Positions 30,599-40,440 are shown, numbered from the stretch's first letter. The stretch: DNA of 64,000 nucleotides from Aquibacillus koreensis (GCF_025154055.1 NZ_JAOALK010000056.1:271662-335661); one strand, 5' to 3'. Numbers and translations: made by a program. The notes: generated by a model from the letters alone, not told the origin.

Positions 30599-31433
30599 TC
30601 CTTCGCAATTTCATCTCTAGTTGCTCAAGTATTTTTTCGGCATCAACATCTTTTCCTGTCCATATCTTAAAAGCCAGTTGTGCTTGGTATAATAGCATCG
30701 CATGACCTTGATGAATATTTGCTCCCCTAGCTTTAGCCTCGAGTAGCAGCTCTGTCATCAAAGGTTGATACACAATATCACTAACTACTGCCCCTGGTTT
30801 TACATGGTCCAAAGAAATTACTTGGTCATTTGTATTTGGCTTCATTCCAACAGAAGTAGTTTGAACGATAAAATCATAGGCGTTCAATTGTTGTTCAGCC
30901 GCTTGATAAGTTAGAATGTCCGTTTGAATATGATCTTTCTTTACGTCTAACAGTTCTTTTGCCTTTTCAGTAGTTCGATTCGCTACATCAACTTTTTCAA
31001 AAGATTCCTGAACAAGCGCACGGTATATACCACGTGCTGCGCCTCCAGCACCTAATACTAATACTTTCGTCTCTTCTTTAAACAGGTTCGGGTAAGACCT
31101 TTTGACAGAATGCACATAACCTTGTCCATCTGTATTATATCCTTTCCATTTCCCATTTTGGTGAACTACAGTATTAACCGCACCAATCCTTTGGGCATCT
31201 TCATCTAATTCATCGAGAAATTTCATGATCTTCTGTTTATAAGGAACTGTGATGTTAAAACCATCAACCCCTCTATCTCTTATCTGTTCAAATGTATTTT
31301 CCAATTGATCTTCCGTTGTTTCAAACAGATGATATGTGCCATCAATTCCTTCCTGTTTCATAAATTGATGATGGATCCATGGAGATAAAGAATGCTGAAT
31401 CGGATATCCTACTAACCCCAATTGTAAAGCCAT
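30591..31433 (-). CDS. aroE: Shikimate dehydrogenase (NADP+)
   Basis: AroE reduces 3-dehydroshikimate to shikimate in aromatic amino acid synthesis. In the 280 residues the substrate site lies in HSLSPWIHH (about 14-22), the catalytic lysine in TVPYKQKIM (about residue 66), NTDGQGY near 106, and the NADP loop is VLGAGGAARGIY (about 126-137). It follows yqeH by 31 bases in the operon. Confidence 0.97.
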   Translation of the reverse strand: MALQLGLVGYPIQHSLSPWIHHQFMKQEGIDGTYHLFETTEDQLENTFEQIRDRGVDGFNITVPYKQKIMKFLDELDEDAQRIGAVNTVVHQNGKWKGYNTDGQGYVHSVKRSYPNLFKEETKVLVLGAGGAARGIYRALVQESFEKVDVANRTTEKAKELLDVKKDHIQTDILTYQAAEQQLNAYDFIVQTTSVGMKPNTNDQVISLDHVKPGAVVSDIVYQPLMTELLLEAKARGANIHQGHAMLLYQAQLAFKIWTGKDVDAEKILEQLEMKLRRSE

Positions 31434-31464
31434 TTTCCTCCCCCTATCAGCTTATTCAACTCAT

Positions 31465-32565
31465 TTAAATTAAGGATGTACGTATCGAAACAGGAACCCC
31501 TTTTGGACTAAATGCTGTAATCGTTACGCCACCATTTGGAATAGTGATCCATCCAAGGCCAGGAAATACAATATCAACCTTACTATCTTCTATTCGCATT
31601 GATTTTCCATTTAATGCTGGTAAGGACTTTAATGTTTCTTCATTTGGAGGAGATAACATTTCCCCTACATGCTTCTCATAGAGTTGCTCCGCATTTTCTA
31701 ATTTCGTACGGTGTATCGATAATTGATTTGCAAAATAGCAAACGAATGATTGTTTGTCCCCTTTTTCAAAGTCAAAACGAGCTAAGCCGCCAATATATAG
31801 TGTCTGTTTTTCATTGAGTTGATATACTCTAGGCTTAATCTCTTTGTTAGGTGTGATTACCTTTAAGTCTTGATCTGATAAGTAGTGTGCCATCTGACCT
31901 CGATTGATTACACCAGGAGTATCATACAATGAACTCTGCTCATCAAGCGGAATATCAATAAATCCTAAAGTGGTTCCAGGAAAATAAGACGTTGTTATTG
32001 CATCATTAACACCAGTAGACCTATCGATTAACCGATTAATAAACGTTGATTTACCTACATTTGTGCTACCAACTACATAGACATCTCTTCCTGCACGATA
32101 GTCTGCAATAGCAGCCTCTAACTGATCCATTCCAATCCCTTTAGCTGCTGAGATTAAATATACATCCTGCACCTTTACCCCAAGATCACTGGCGGACTTT
32201 TTCATCCATTGGATCAGTTTACTTTTGTTCGTTGATTTTGGCAACAAGTCCACTTTATTACCAACAAGTAGAACAGGGTTATTTCCAGTTAAACGTTGCA
32301 AACTTGAAATGAAGCTTCCGTTAAAATCAAATATATCTACAATTTTTACAATTAATCCTTTTGTATTTCTTATTTGACTAATCATGGTCAAAAAGTCGTC
32401 ATCTGTGTACGATACATCTTGTACCTCATTATAGTGTTTTAAACGAAAACACCTCTTACAAATAATTGTCTCTTTTTCTAAAGCAGAAGCAGGCGCAAAA
32501 CCAGCTTCGTTTGGACGTTCTGATTGAATCGAAACACCACAACCCTGGCATACGATCTCTTCCAT
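31465..32565 (-). CDS. yqeH: Ribosome biogenesis GTPase YqeH
   Basis: Circularly permuted GTPase needed for 30S assembly. The 366 residues begin with a treble-clef zinc finger (CQGCG at 5-9 and CKRC near 37-40). Permuted G motifs follow: NKVDLL (G4, near 104), SAAKG (G5), GSTNVGKST (G1, near 167) and DTPG (G3). The ATG at 32565 follows GGGAGG at good spacing. It starts two bases after yqeG ends. Confidence 0.97.
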   Translation of the reverse strand: MEEIVCQGCGVSIQSERPNEAGFAPASALEKETIICKRCFRLKHYNEVQDVSYTDDDFLTMISQIRNTKGLIVKIVDIFDFNGSFISSLQRLTGNNPVLLVGNKVDLLPKSTNKSKLIQWMKKSASDLGVKVQDVYLISAAKGIGMDQLEAAIADYRAGRDVYVVGSTNVGKSTFINRLIDRSTGVNDAITTSYFPGTTLGFIDIPLDEQSSLYDTPGVINRGQMAHYLSDQDLKVITPNKEIKPRVYQLNEKQTLYIGGLARFDFEKGDKQSFVCYFANQLSIHRTKLENAEQLYEKHVGEMLSPPNEETLKSLPALNGKSMRIEDSKVDIVFPGLGWITIPNGGVTITAFSPKGVPVSIRTSLI

Positions 32566-32567
32566 AT

Positions 32568-33083
32568 CTATTCCTCCCAACTAATCATACCTTTCTTGCG
32601 CATCCAATTTAAAATTCTTCTTTCGATTTGTCTGTTAATACGTGTTATTTTCCCATCGGTCTGTACAATGGGTACAACAAGAATGGTGTGTAAACCCGAT
32701 CGATTCCCACCTAATACGTCCGTTAATAATTGATCACCAATTACAACAACTTCTTCTTTTTTTAATTTCATTTGCTTAACAGCTTTTCTAAATGCTCTTC
32801 CTAGCGGTTTTCTTGCAGCGAATACAAACGGTGTTTCTAAAGGTTCTGAGAACAATTTTACTCTTTCCTCATTATTATTAGAGATTATCGTAACTTTTAT
32901 ATCGTTTTTTTCCATAGACTTAAACCATTGGATGATCTCTGGAGTTGCATCTTTTACATTCCAAGCAACCAACGTATTATCTAAATCAGTAATAATACCT
33001 TTTACACCTTTCGCCTTTAACGCTTCTGGTTTTATCTCGAATACGTTTTTCACATGTTCGTTTGGTAAGAATAGTTTTAACAA
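32568..33083 (-). CDS. yqeG: YqeG family HAD-IIIA phosphatase
   Basis: A 171-residue HAD-superfamily phosphatase of the YqeG subfamily. The nucleophile motif is ITDLDNTLVAW (about 31-41), motif II is VTIISNNNE and motif III GDQLLTDVLGGNRSG. Physiological substrate unknown; eukaryotic relatives dephosphorylate phosphatidylglycerophosphate, but I would not transfer that. It starts with TTG behind GAGGTGA and is the first gene of the operon through yqeM. Confidence 0.93.
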   Translation of the reverse strand: MLKLFLPNEHVKNVFEIKPEALKAKGVKGIITDLDNTLVAWNVKDATPEIIQWFKSMEKNDIKVTIISNNNEERVKLFSEPLETPFVFAARKPLGRAFRKAVKQMKLKKEEVVVIGDQLLTDVLGGNRSGLHTILVVPIVQTDGKITRINRQIERRILNWMRKKGMISWEE

Positions 33084-33248
33084 TGAAGTTCACCTCAACC
33101 GATCTTTTATACTTCCTTACCCATAATAAACAATTTCGCTTCCTCTTTCAAAATTTAATTAAAAAAAATATGAAAACTTACCATATATATGTATGAAAAG
33201 CGAAAAAATCCAAAAAATATTTCGACAAATTTCTACACGCACCTTAAC

Positions 33249-33384
33249 TGTGGATAACTTTATGCACAAAATCACACTTGATAAATCAACTATTTTATAG
33301 TAAAAATCCGGTTTACTAACAAGTTATATACACCCTCCTGTAGATAACTTCGAGCTTGTTCGACTTCTCTATTCATGATAAAGT
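33249..33384 (+). promoter_or_regulatory. DnaA-box cluster and promoter upstream of sda
   Basis: DnaA boxes TGTGGATAA (33249-33257, reverse of TTATCCACA, perfect) and TTATGCACA (33260-33268, perfect) lie close together; TTATATACA (33324-33332) and TGTAGATAA (33339-33347) are one-mismatch versions. A promoter candidate follows: TTGTTC (33356-33361), 17 bases, TGATAAAGT with -10 TAAAGT (33379-33384). In B. subtilis DnaA activates sda, so the cluster fits. The 33084-33457 interval holds nothing else. Confidence 0.8.
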
Positions 33385-33457
33385 ATTATTAACTTCTTAA
33401 GACATATCCTACTTTTCTAAATACTAGAAGGGGACTCCCAGTAATAGGAGGGCAATG

Positions 33458-33601
33458 ATGGAACATTTATCAGATGATTTATTACTAGAATCGTATTATA
33501 AAGCGAACGAATTAAAACTCAGTCCAGAATTTATTCGGTTAATCGAGAGAGAAATCCAAAGAAGATCGTTAGCCCATGAATTAATTTACCTCGCCAATTA
33601 A
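33458..33601 (+). CDS. sda: Sporulation histidine kinase inhibitor Sda
   Basis: Sda binds sporulation kinases such as KinA and stops phosphorelay activation when DNA replication is disturbed. The 47 residues read [18 protein letters not shown] at the start and contain [14 protein letters not shown], close to B. subtilis Sda (helical hairpin). AGGAGG lies 6 bases before the second of two adjacent ATGs, which I take as the start. It lies next to yqeG, as in B. subtilis, with DnaA boxes upstream. Confidence 0.94.
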   Translation: MEHLSDDLLLESYYKANELKLSPEFIRLIEREIQRRSLAHELIYLAN

Positions 33602-33887
33602 TTGTCGCAAACACTTAGAAAAAATAGAAATAAATCGAATTGTCGAACTCTTGTCGTATTTTGCTTACTTCAAGGGTTTTTATTTTGTACTTTTCCTTAA
33701 GTGTAATCAAGTTTTATCCTTTTCTAGAGTCACACATCCCCCTGCATACCGTTATCCTTATCACTCCTCTCAAGCGCTTCGATACAAAAACATGAAACAA
33801 ATTAAAATGGGACAGACACTTTTAGTCACATACCTTCATAAAGTGTTATATAGGCTTTAGCCTAAAATTAGCAGGAGGTGCATGTGT

Positions 33888-34592
33888 TTGTCTACCATTC
33901 TAAGCGCATTGGCTTTATTATTTAAAGAGGCGCTATTCTTTGTATCCTATGTAAAAAATCATGCCTTTCCTCAACCGTTATCATCAGACGAAGAGGCTAA
34001 ATATATTCAAAAGATGCAAGAAGGTGATGATCATGCAAGAGATATGCTAATTGAGCACAACTTAAGACTCGTTGCTCATATCGTCAAGAAATTTGAAAAT
34101 ACTGGTGAAGATACGGAAGATCTTATTTCAATTGGTACGATAGGGTTAATCAAAGGGATAGAAAGTTTTTCTAGTGGAAAAGGCACCAAATTAGCAACAT
34201 ATGCAGCACGTTGTATTGAAAATGAAATACTTATGCATCTACGTGCATTAAAGAAGACAAAAAAGGATGTTTCCTTACAAGATCCAATTGGCCAAGATAA
34301 AGAAGGAAACGAAATTAGTCTTATCGATATTTTGCAAGCGGAAAATGAAGACGTCATCGAATATATCCAATTGAACATGGAAGTAGCGAAAATAAAGGAA
34401 TATTTAGGTATTCTGGATGATCGTGAAAAAGAAGTAATTATATGTCGTTATGGTTTAGGAAATGAAGATGACTTAACACAGAGGGAAATAGCTAAAAAGT
34501 TAAAGATTTCTCGAAGTTATGTATCAAGAATCGAAAAACGCGCATTAATGAAAGTTTTTCATGAATATTATAAAAAAGAAAAAGGAAATTAA
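33888..34592 (+). CDS. sigK: RNA polymerase sporulation sigma factor SigK
   Basis: Mother-cell sigma factor for late spore-coat genes; made as pro-sigma-K and processed by SpoIVFB. About 234 residues: hydrophobic pro-sequence (about 1-22), then [16 protein letters not shown], sigma region 2 ([33 protein letters not shown] block) and region 4 helix-turn-helix ([23 protein letters not shown]). AGGAGGTG is only 3 bases before an ATG at 33882 but 9 before the in-frame TTG at 33888, which I prefer. The gene is whole, with no skin-type insertion. Confidence 0.95.
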   Translation: MSTILSALALLFKEALFFVSYVKNHAFPQPLSSDEEAKYIQKMQEGDDHARDMLIEHNLRLVAHIVKKFENTGEDTEDLISIGTIGLIKGIESFSSGKGTKLATYAARCIENEILMHLRALKKTKKDVSLQDPIGQDKEGNEISLIDILQAENEDVIEYIQLNMEVAKIKEYLGILDDREKEVIICRYGLGNEDDLTQREIAKKLKISRSYVSRIEKRALMKVFHEYYKKEKGN

Positions 34593-34639
34593 TGCATCGT
34601 TATCCATTACTGTGATACTCACCCATTCCATTTAGGGTT

Positions 34640-34657
34640 CTTTATCATATGATAAAG
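34640..34657. promoter_or_regulatory. Perfect 18-bp palindrome upstream of the YjcZ-like gene
   Basis: CTTTATCAT followed directly by ATGATAAAG, 29 bases before the ATG. It also contains CATATGATA, a match to the sigma-K -10 pattern, but I see no good -35 at the usual distance. Could be an operator. Confidence 0.4.
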
Positions 34658-34686
34658 TATATAAACCTATAAGGCGGTGAGTAATA

Positions 34687-34938
34687 ATGCCATATTGGGG
34701 TTACGATCCGTACACGAACCCATATCAGGGATACGGAGCTTATGATGGATGGTACGGGTACGACGATTTCGGATATGGATATGATTATGATGGTTATTAC
34801 GGATATGGTTACGGATACAACACACCTTATAACTATGGATACAGCTCAGGAAGTGGCATCGGCTTTGCATTATTAGTTGTAGGCGTCGTATTGCTCTTAA
34901 TCTTAGGCGGAGCATATTACTATTATAACTATCTTTAA
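34687..34938 (+). CDS. YjcZ-like Gly/Tyr-rich small membrane protein
   Basis: An 83-residue protein with a Tyr/Gly/Asp-rich low-complexity N-terminus (about 1-56) and a C-terminal membrane helix (about 58-77, GIGFALLVVGVVLLLIL) of the tiny-TM YjcZ/sporulation type, ending YYYYNYL. AAGGCGGTGAG lies before the ATG. Directly downstream of sigK, so a late sporulation or coat role is plausible but unproven. The Tyr-rich half could take part in cross-linking (inference). Confidence 0.75.
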   Translation: MPYWGYDPYTNPYQGYGAYDGWYGYDDFGYGYDYDGYYGYGYGYNTPYNYGYSSGSGIGFALLVVGVVLLLILGGAYYYYNYL

Positions 34939-34991
34939 ACCAATGATATGTTCGTCGTAAGTATCATAGAGTGCTTATAATCTAAATAAAT

Positions 34992-35028
34992 AGAAAACCT
35001 CTGATTAAAAACGAATCAGAGGTTTTCT
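34992..35028. terminator. Bidirectional terminator between YjcZ-like gene and yrhC
   Basis: AGAAAACCTCTGATT / AATCAGAGGTTTTCT stem, 15 bp; its right end reaches the yrhC stop. Confidence 0.88.
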
Positions 35029-35263
35029 ATTGTTCTAAAGATTCATGTAACTGTTTTCTCCATTTGGATAATAAAAAAGCAAACCATCCAGCTAAAGAAA
35101 CACTTGTGATTAACAATATTAATAATATATTACTTTTATCTGAAGGTTCTATAAAGGTAAAGATGACTAACCCTAAGTAAAAATAGATACTTAGAACTAG
35201 TAGCGTAATTAAGAATCTACTGAAATCCTCAATTTTTTGTTTCATACGTGTTTGTCCATCCAT
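35027..35263 (-). CDS. yrhC: YrhC-like small membrane protein
   Basis: A 78-residue protein with two membrane helices (about 15-36 and 46-65) and basic ends. The size, two-helix pattern and position near mtnN match the YrhC family found beside methionine-recycling genes in Bacillus. The ATG at 35263 follows GAGGGGG. Function unknown. The transsulfuration genes mccA/mccB that accompany it in B. subtilis are missing here. Confidence 0.65.
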   Translation of the reverse strand: MDGQTRMKQKIEDFSRFLITLLVLSIYFYLGLVIFTFIEPSDKSNILLILLITSVSLAGWFAFLLSKWRKQLHESLEQ

Positions 35264-35348
35264 GTATCTATTCCCCCTCTCCATTAGCATCTTAACACAT
35301 TTCCTGGAGATGAAGAGGATGTAAATCATGGAAAGAGATTTCCTATAA

Positions 35349-36041
35349 CTATATATTATCCACTAATTCGATAATTAGATTCGCAGCATTTGTTGCAGCA
35401 GTTTCTAAGAAGGCATCAAAAGAAATAGAAGATTCTTTTCCAGCTATATCAGAAAGTGCTCGAATCACGACAAATGGTGTTTTATATTGATAACATGTTT
35501 GAGCAATTGCAGCAGCTTCCATTTCTGCAGCAATCATACTAGGAAACTTTCCTCTTACAAAACGAACGCGTTCTTCATCCTGCATAAAAGAGTCCCCTGT
35601 AGCAATTAGGCCTTTTAATCCTTTTACATTATTCAACTGATCAATTGCACGCATGGTAAGGTTTATTAGTTTTTCATCAGCTTTATAAGTCGGAGGCAAC
35701 CCAGGAACTTGTCCATATTCATAATCGAACGCTGTAACATCCACATCATGATGTGTAACTTCTGTAGAAATAACTAGATCACCAATTTGTAAGTCTTCAG
35801 CAAAGCCTCCCGCTGATCCTGTATTGATAACAAGATTAGGGTTGTATTTCTCATGTAAGATCGTTGTAGCAATGGCTGCATTTACTTTTCCTATACCGGA
35901 TTTTAATAATACAACTTCTTTACCATGTAACGTCCCTGTTGTAAATTGGCAGCCTGCTATATCTTCTTGGTTTTTATTTACCATTTTATTTTGTAATAAT
36001 TTAATTTCTTCATCCATTGCTCCAATAATTCCGATAGGCAT
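35349..36041 (-). CDS. mtnN: 5'-methylthioadenosine/S-adenosylhomocysteine nucleosidase
   Basis: MtnN splits MTA and SAH into adenine plus the thioribose or ribosyl-homocysteine, feeding methionine recycling. The 230 residues begin [14 protein letters not shown] with the catalytic glutamate E12 region, have NTGSAGG (about 76-82), MEAAAIAQ (about 173-180) and the catalytic aspartate in RALSDIAG (about residue 197). It follows yrrS by 11 bases and is probably co-transcribed. Confidence 0.97.
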   Translation of the reverse strand: MPIGIIGAMDEEIKLLQNKMVNKNQEDIAGCQFTTGTLHGKEVVLLKSGIGKVNAAIATTILHEKYNPNLVINTGSAGGFAEDLQIGDLVISTEVTHHDVDVTAFDYEYGQVPGLPPTYKADEKLINLTMRAIDQLNNVKGLKGLIATGDSFMQDEERVRFVRGKFPSMIAAEMEAAAIAQTCYQYKTPFVVIRALSDIAGKESSISFDAFLETAATNAANLIIELVDNI

Positions 36042-36052
36042 ATTTGTCCTCC

Positions 36053-36859
36053 TTATTCGTTTACCACTTCTAACTCCGTTGTGTTGCTCGTTTGTTGGTC
36101 TGCAGTTTGTTCCTCAACGTTCGAGGTTTCCGTACCCTCTGTTTCTTCTGATTGATTATCGTTTGCATCATCTTCAAATAAAGGTTTTTTGTCGTTTTCT
36201 TTTAATAATTCAACTTTTGTTGGCATCCAACCCTCTTGATCAACCCATGAAAGATATACACGATACGTATCTGTTTGGGCTTTATCTGAAATAGTAGCAA
36301 TGATTTTTTCTTCTCCGTCACCTTCTACCCACCAAGCAATCATGTCATCCACATAAACACTCGTTGCTAAACTAGATGCACTTAATATTTCTGGCCAATC
36401 CTGTGAATCCTGAAGTTCGCTCCAATTTATTTCATGCTCACCAACTTGCGAGGTACCAATTGGTTTCCAGTTAGCAGTATATGCCTCTATCACGTTTTCA
36501 TCATCCGAGGAAACTGTTTCTTTAACTATTTCAGATTGTTCATCCGAATTCGTTGTTGGCTCATCATCGGAGGGTTCATCATCTGTCGTACTCTCGGGTG
36601 TCGTTACTTCTACAGACGGTTCTTCATCTGTTACTTCCTCGCTATCTGGTTCATTCGTATCATCTGTCCGCTCTTGATTCTCGTCTTCATGTGCACTTTG
36701 CGCTAGATTGTCATCGTCCTCACCACCTAAAACAAAAACACCAATAAGAATGACAACAAATACCAACCCTACTATCCCGAAAATAGTAATAGCCTTTGTG
36801 TTATTTCTTCTCTTCTTAAATCGATCAACCCTATTAAATGGATTATAATCTTCAGACAT
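36053..36859 (-). CDS. yrrS: YrrS/DUF1510 family protein
   Basis: A 268-residue single-pass membrane protein: short basic cytoplasmic tail, membrane helix (about 24-46), a long Glu/Asp/Thr/Ser-rich linker (about 50-125) and a C-terminal DUF1510 domain with [17 protein letters not shown] and [19 protein letters not shown]. The second ATG (36859) is 8 bases after AAGGAGG and preferred. In B. subtilis yrrS neighbours pbpI, as here, so a cell-envelope role is plausible. A second acidic tail follows the domain. Confidence 0.85.
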   Translation of the reverse strand: MSEDYNPFNRVDRFKKRRNNTKAITIFGIVGLVFVVILIGVFVLGGEDDDNLAQSAHEDENQERTDDTNEPDSEEVTDEEPSVEVTTPESTTDDEPSDDEPTTNSDEQSEIVKETVSSDDENVIEAYTANWKPIGTSQVGEHEINWSELQDSQDWPEILSASSLATSVYVDDMIAWWVEGDGEEKIIATISDKAQTDTYRVYLSWVDQEGWMPTKVELLKENDKKPLFEDDANDNQSEETEGTETSNVEEQTADQQTSNTTELEVVNE

Positions 36860-37039
36860 TTTCATTTCCTCCTTACATTCTGTCTTTTTATTATACTATG
36901 TATCATAATGCTTACCAATGATAGCTTGTCAATTATTTCATTTTTTGTCGAACTTCTTCTAGTTTTGACATAAGTGAAGGAAATGAAGCATAAACATCTA
37001 ATACATTACTAACAAGCGATTTAAGGAGTGTGTTAACGT

Positions 37040-37288
37040 TTGAAAACTACAACATTTAATCAATCAATATGGAATCTACCAACTTTTAATAAAATAAGCT
37101 ACGATAAGACTAATAACATACTTATCATTTATTTTTATAACCATAGTCGTATTGAGTTTTCAGACATAAGTGAACAGGTTGTTTTTGAACTTATACTTTC
37201 AACGGATAAAGATTGCTTTTTAGAACAAACTTTATTACCTAATTACCCTTATATCCAGTTTAATGAGCGTACGTCTAAGCTCTCATAA
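37040..37288 (+). CDS. KTSC-domain-like small protein
   Basis: An 82-residue soluble protein starting with TTG, 11 bases after AAGGAG. It contains ISYDKTNNILIIYFYNHSRIEFSDISEQV, resembling the KTSC pattern (short strands around a YDxxxxxLxIxF motif), with an LPNYPY end. No stop-free earlier start exists, since a TAA precedes it. It is a single plus-strand gene between yrrS and the pbp gene, ending 3 bases from the convergent pbp stop. KTSC proteins often sit near phage or RNA genes; role unknown. Confidence 0.6.
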   Translation: MKTTTFNQSIWNLPTFNKISYDKTNNILIIYFYNHSRIEFSDISEQVVFELILSTDKDCFLEQTLLPNYPYIQFNERTSKLS

Positions 37289-37291
37289 ACA

Positions 37292-39028
37292 CTAATTTTG
37301 TGCGAAAGAATCATGATTCAATAGGCTTTCAACACTATCATAATAAACAGGGTATGTTTTAGCTTGTCCCGATGACTGGTCTAAGTCAACTACAACTAAA
37401 GCATATTTTGGTTTATCTGTAGGAAAGTAACCTGCAAACCAATGATGATATTGATTTTCTCGGCCAGTTTCTGCTGTGCCAGATTTTCCCGAAACAGGAA
37501 AGGCATTTAAGCTTGCACCTGTGCCATTGTCCACCACACCTTTTAAAAGATTTTGTAATTCTTTAGCCGTGCTTGCTTTGATACTGTCCTTCACCTGTCC
37601 GTGTGGTTTGAATTCCTGCATGGTTGTTCCGTTATTATATAAAAGTTTATCTACAATCTTAACTTCTCCCTTTACGCCATTATTAGCAATTGTTACCATC
37701 ATATTAGCAATTGCAAGTGGCGTTACTTTCACCTCTTTTTGTCCGATTGCTGTTTGCGCAATTGCTCGATCAACATAACGATCTTGATCGTCTCCCCATA
37801 TATTACCAGATTCTTCCTCAGGTAATTGCTTAAAGTTATTATAATGAAATATATCGCCTTTCCATCCTACTGGATGAACTAATCCCAATTTTTCTGCGTA
37901 TTTTTCTATAATTGCTTGATCTTCTTTCATCATATCTATCGCGATACTTCCGAATGTAAAGTTACAACTTTGGGCAAAACTCTCTTCAAAGTTAAGCATA
38001 CCTAATGTTCGATCTGATGGGGAATCGCCATATAGATTCTTATCACAATCATATTGCTTATGAAGCGAATCCTCCGATTGCTCAATTGCTGCAGCAGCAA
38101 TGACTGTCTTAAAAATAGACCCTGGAAAATGTGATATAAGCATTTGATTAGATAGGTGGTTATCTTTATAAGGCTCCTTTGGATCAAAAGAGGGGCGTGA
38201 TACCATTGCGAGCACCTCTCTAGTTTCTACATCTAATAACACGGCTCCACCTTTCGTAATCCCCTGTTTATCTATTATGCCTTCCAACATTGTTTGCTTA
38301 TCGAGATCAAGTGTTGTCTGGACTTTAACTGGATAAAACGGATCACTTTCACCTTGATATCGAAAGTCAAGCCCTAACAAAGGGTCTCCTTTCGCGTCAA
38401 CATGGTACATCAATTTTTGTTCATCTTTTGAGAGCAAAAAAGGGTCAAAGGCTTTTTCCAATCCTGATATACCAACAGGTTGTTCATTATATTCTAATGA
38501 TTCCTCATATCTAGACTTAAATTCATCACTATTTGCTCTTACAATACCTACGACATGAGAAGCTAAAAGTTCGTCATTTTCCACTGTTCTTTCAACCGCT
38601 ACTATGCCTGGAATTGATTCATTTTGTACATTGTCATACATATCATTTGTTATCTGTATATCTCCTAATTCTGAAAGGTATAGCGGCTTTTTCGATTGAA
38701 CAAGCTTATCCTTCCAATTAACGGATGTTGTTTCAAGCATTTGCTCCATGGAAGGTGATAACTTCATCGATGCAACAAATGGAAAAATAACTACGTCTTT
38801 TGTCTTGCTTCGATTTAAAGCTTGATTATTTCGGTCTAAAAAATATCCTCTACCATTAGATAATGTGATCTGACTTGAGCGTTGTTTGACGCTTTCTTCA
38901 AGTAGATTAACCTTTTCAGGACCATAGGTTTCTGGAGATATCAATTGAATATCCATGAGTTTATACATACCAAAACTAAAATATAAAAGAATGATAACTG
39001 CAAATACACGAACTCGGTTACGTTTCAT
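37292..39028 (-). CDS. pbpI: Class B penicillin-binding protein (PbpI/YrrR-like)
   Basis: A peptidoglycan D,D-transpeptidase of 578 residues. N-terminal membrane anchor (about 8-27), a dimerisation region and the transpeptidase domain with S304-x-x-K307 (GSIFK), S354-C-N and K515-S-G-T. It follows yrrS as in B. subtilis yrrR-yrrS; PbpI there is sigma-F-dependent in sporulation. GGAGGGG precedes the ATG at 39028. The KSG instead of KTG third motif is common in SpoVD/PBP2-type enzymes. Confidence 0.88.
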   Translation of the reverse strand: MKRNRVRVFAVIILLYFSFGMYKLMDIQLISPETYGPEKVNLLEESVKQRSSQITLSNGRGYFLDRNNQALNRSKTKDVVIFPFVASMKLSPSMEQMLETTSVNWKDKLVQSKKPLYLSELGDIQITNDMYDNVQNESIPGIVAVERTVENDELLASHVVGIVRANSDEFKSRYEESLEYNEQPVGISGLEKAFDPFLLSKDEQKLMYHVDAKGDPLLGLDFRYQGESDPFYPVKVQTTLDLDKQTMLEGIIDKQGITKGGAVLLDVETREVLAMVSRPSFDPKEPYKDNHLSNQMLISHFPGSIFKTVIAAAAIEQSEDSLHKQYDCDKNLYGDSPSDRTLGMLNFEESFAQSCNFTFGSIAIDMMKEDQAIIEKYAEKLGLVHPVGWKGDIFHYNNFKQLPEEESGNIWGDDQDRYVDRAIAQTAIGQKEVKVTPLAIANMMVTIANNGVKGEVKIVDKLLYNNGTTMQEFKPHGQVKDSIKASTAKELQNLLKGVVDNGTGASLNAFPVSGKSGTAETGRENQYHHWFAGYFPTDKPKYALVVVDLDQSSGQAKTYPVYYDSVESLLNHDSFAQN

Positions 39029-39083
39029 AAAACTCCCCTCCAGTTCCAAGTATCTACAGTTCTAAATAAAATTAAACCAAATA

Positions 39084-39122
39084 AAAAAAGTTTCATACAC
39101 GTGATGTGCATGAAACTTTTTT
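39084..39122. terminator. greA terminator
   Basis: AAAAAAGTTTCAT / ATGAAACTTTTTT stem with an inner short pairing; works on the minus strand and looks bidirectional. Confidence 0.88.
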
Positions 39123-39599
39123 CTATTCAACTTTTACAATTTTAACATCCATATCTCCACCTGGAGTAGGAACAGTTATTTCTTCTCCAATCTCATGTCC
39201 AATCAGTGCTTTAGCAATTGGCGAATCGTTGGATATCTTCCCTTCGAAAGGGTCAGCCTCCGCGCTACCAACAATAGTGTATGTTTCTTCATCACCATCA
39301 GGTAACTCTTGAAAAGTAACGGATTTACCTAAAGCAACAACATTTGGATTTTGATTATCGTTCTCTATAATAACTGCATTACGAATCATATTCTCTACTT
39401 GAACAATTCTTGACTCTACAAACGCTTGCTCGTCTTTTGCTGCATCGTACTCGGAGTTCTCAGATAAATCACCAAAACCTCGAGCAATCTTTATTCGTTC
39501 AACAACCTCTTGTCGTCTTTCGGTTTTCAAGTACTCTAACTCATTCTCAAGCTTTTCTTTTCCCTCTTGAGTCATGTAGTAGCTTTTTTCAACAGCCAT
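39123..39599 (-). CDS. greA: Transcription elongation factor GreA
   Basis: GreA rescues backtracked RNA polymerase by stimulating transcript cleavage. The 158 residues have the N-terminal coiled coil with the acidic tip [16 protein letters not shown] (about 40-55) and a C-terminal FKBP-like domain with [14 protein letters not shown]. The ATG at 39599 follows AAAGGAGTG; a longer reading is not supported. Last gene of the trmR-udk-greA group. Confidence 0.97.
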   Translation of the reverse strand: MAVEKSYYMTQEGKEKLENELEYLKTERRQEVVERIKIARGFGDLSENSEYDAAKDEQAFVESRIVQVENMIRNAVIIENDNQNPNVVALGKSVTFQELPDGDEETYTIVGSAEADPFEGKISNDSPIAKALIGHEIGEEITVPTPGGDMDVKIVKVE

Positions 39600-39780
39600 T
39601 CCAAACACTCCTTTTAATCCCAACAAATATTCTAGCTCTGAATAATAAGTCCGTATTAACCATTATGTAAGTAATCATTCGTTGTATGGTTATTTATAAT
39701 GGCAACGAAGTTAATGAAAACTATAACAAATACTATGGCAGATTTTACATGAATTTTCAATACTTTTCTATTTAATTGAA

Positions 39781-40416
39781 TTAAAACGTTTTCTTACTTA
39801 GAATTGTTTGTATCTTTGTAGCCATTAAATCTATTGCTACAAGGTTTTCTCCACCCTCTGGAATGATGATATCCGCATAACGCTTCGTAGGCTCTACAAA
39901 TTGTAAATGCATAGGTCGTACAACATTTATATATTGATCAATTACAGAATCAATCGTACGGCCTCTTTCCTTAATGTCTCTTAACATTCTTCTGATAATT
40001 CTAACGTCAGCATCTGTATCCACATATACTTTTATATCCATTAAATCTAATAATCGCTGGTCTTCTAAGATTAAAATACCCTCTAAAATGATTACTTCTT
40101 TCGGTTCTACATCAATTGCCTGTTCAGAGCGTGTATGTAGCTTATAGTCATAAACGGGCTTTTTAATTGGTTTCTGCTCTAACAATTCTTTTACGTGTTG
40201 TACTAACAAATCATTATCAAAAGCAAGTGGATGATCATAATTAGTATGTAAACGCTCCTCAAAAGGTAAATCGGATTGATCTTTATAATAATAATCCTGT
40301 TCAATAACAAGAATTGTTTTATCAGCAAAGCGTTGACAAATAGATCGTGTTACGGATGTTTTCCCTGATCCAGACCCTCCGGCAACTCCTATGACTACTG
40401 GTTTATTTTGTGACAT
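39781..40416 (-). CDS. udk: Uridine kinase
   Basis: Udk phosphorylates uridine and cytidine in pyrimidine salvage. The 211 residues contain Walker [13 protein letters not shown] (about 11-22), DHPLAFDND and [12 protein letters not shown] lid residues. Located between trmR and greA. In B. subtilis two U32 peptidase genes (yrrN, yrrO) stand between yrrM and udk; they are absent here. Confidence 0.97.
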   Translation of the reverse strand: MSQNKPVVIGVAGGSGSGKTSVTRSICQRFADKTILVIEQDYYYKDQSDLPFEERLHTNYDHPLAFDNDLLVQHVKELLEQKPIKKPVYDYKLHTRSEQAIDVEPKEVIILEGILILEDQRLLDLMDIKVYVDTDADVRIIRRMLRDIKERGRTIDSVIDQYINVVRPMHLQFVEPTKRYADIIIPEGGENLVAIDLMATKIQTILSKKTF

Positions 40417-40440
40417 ATTTCCCTATCTCCTTTGTTCAAT

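Noticed and set aside
33651..33860. Open frame of 69 codons between sda and sigK
   Set aside because: No ribosome site, unconserved composition, and it runs across the region expected to hold the sigK promoter.
33882..34592. Interruption of sigK by a skin-like element
   Set aside because: The coding frame is continuous across all sigma regions, so no excision is needed.
36434..36747. Plus-strand frames inside yrrS
   Set aside because: They are shadows of the acidic low-complexity region of yrrS on the minus strand.
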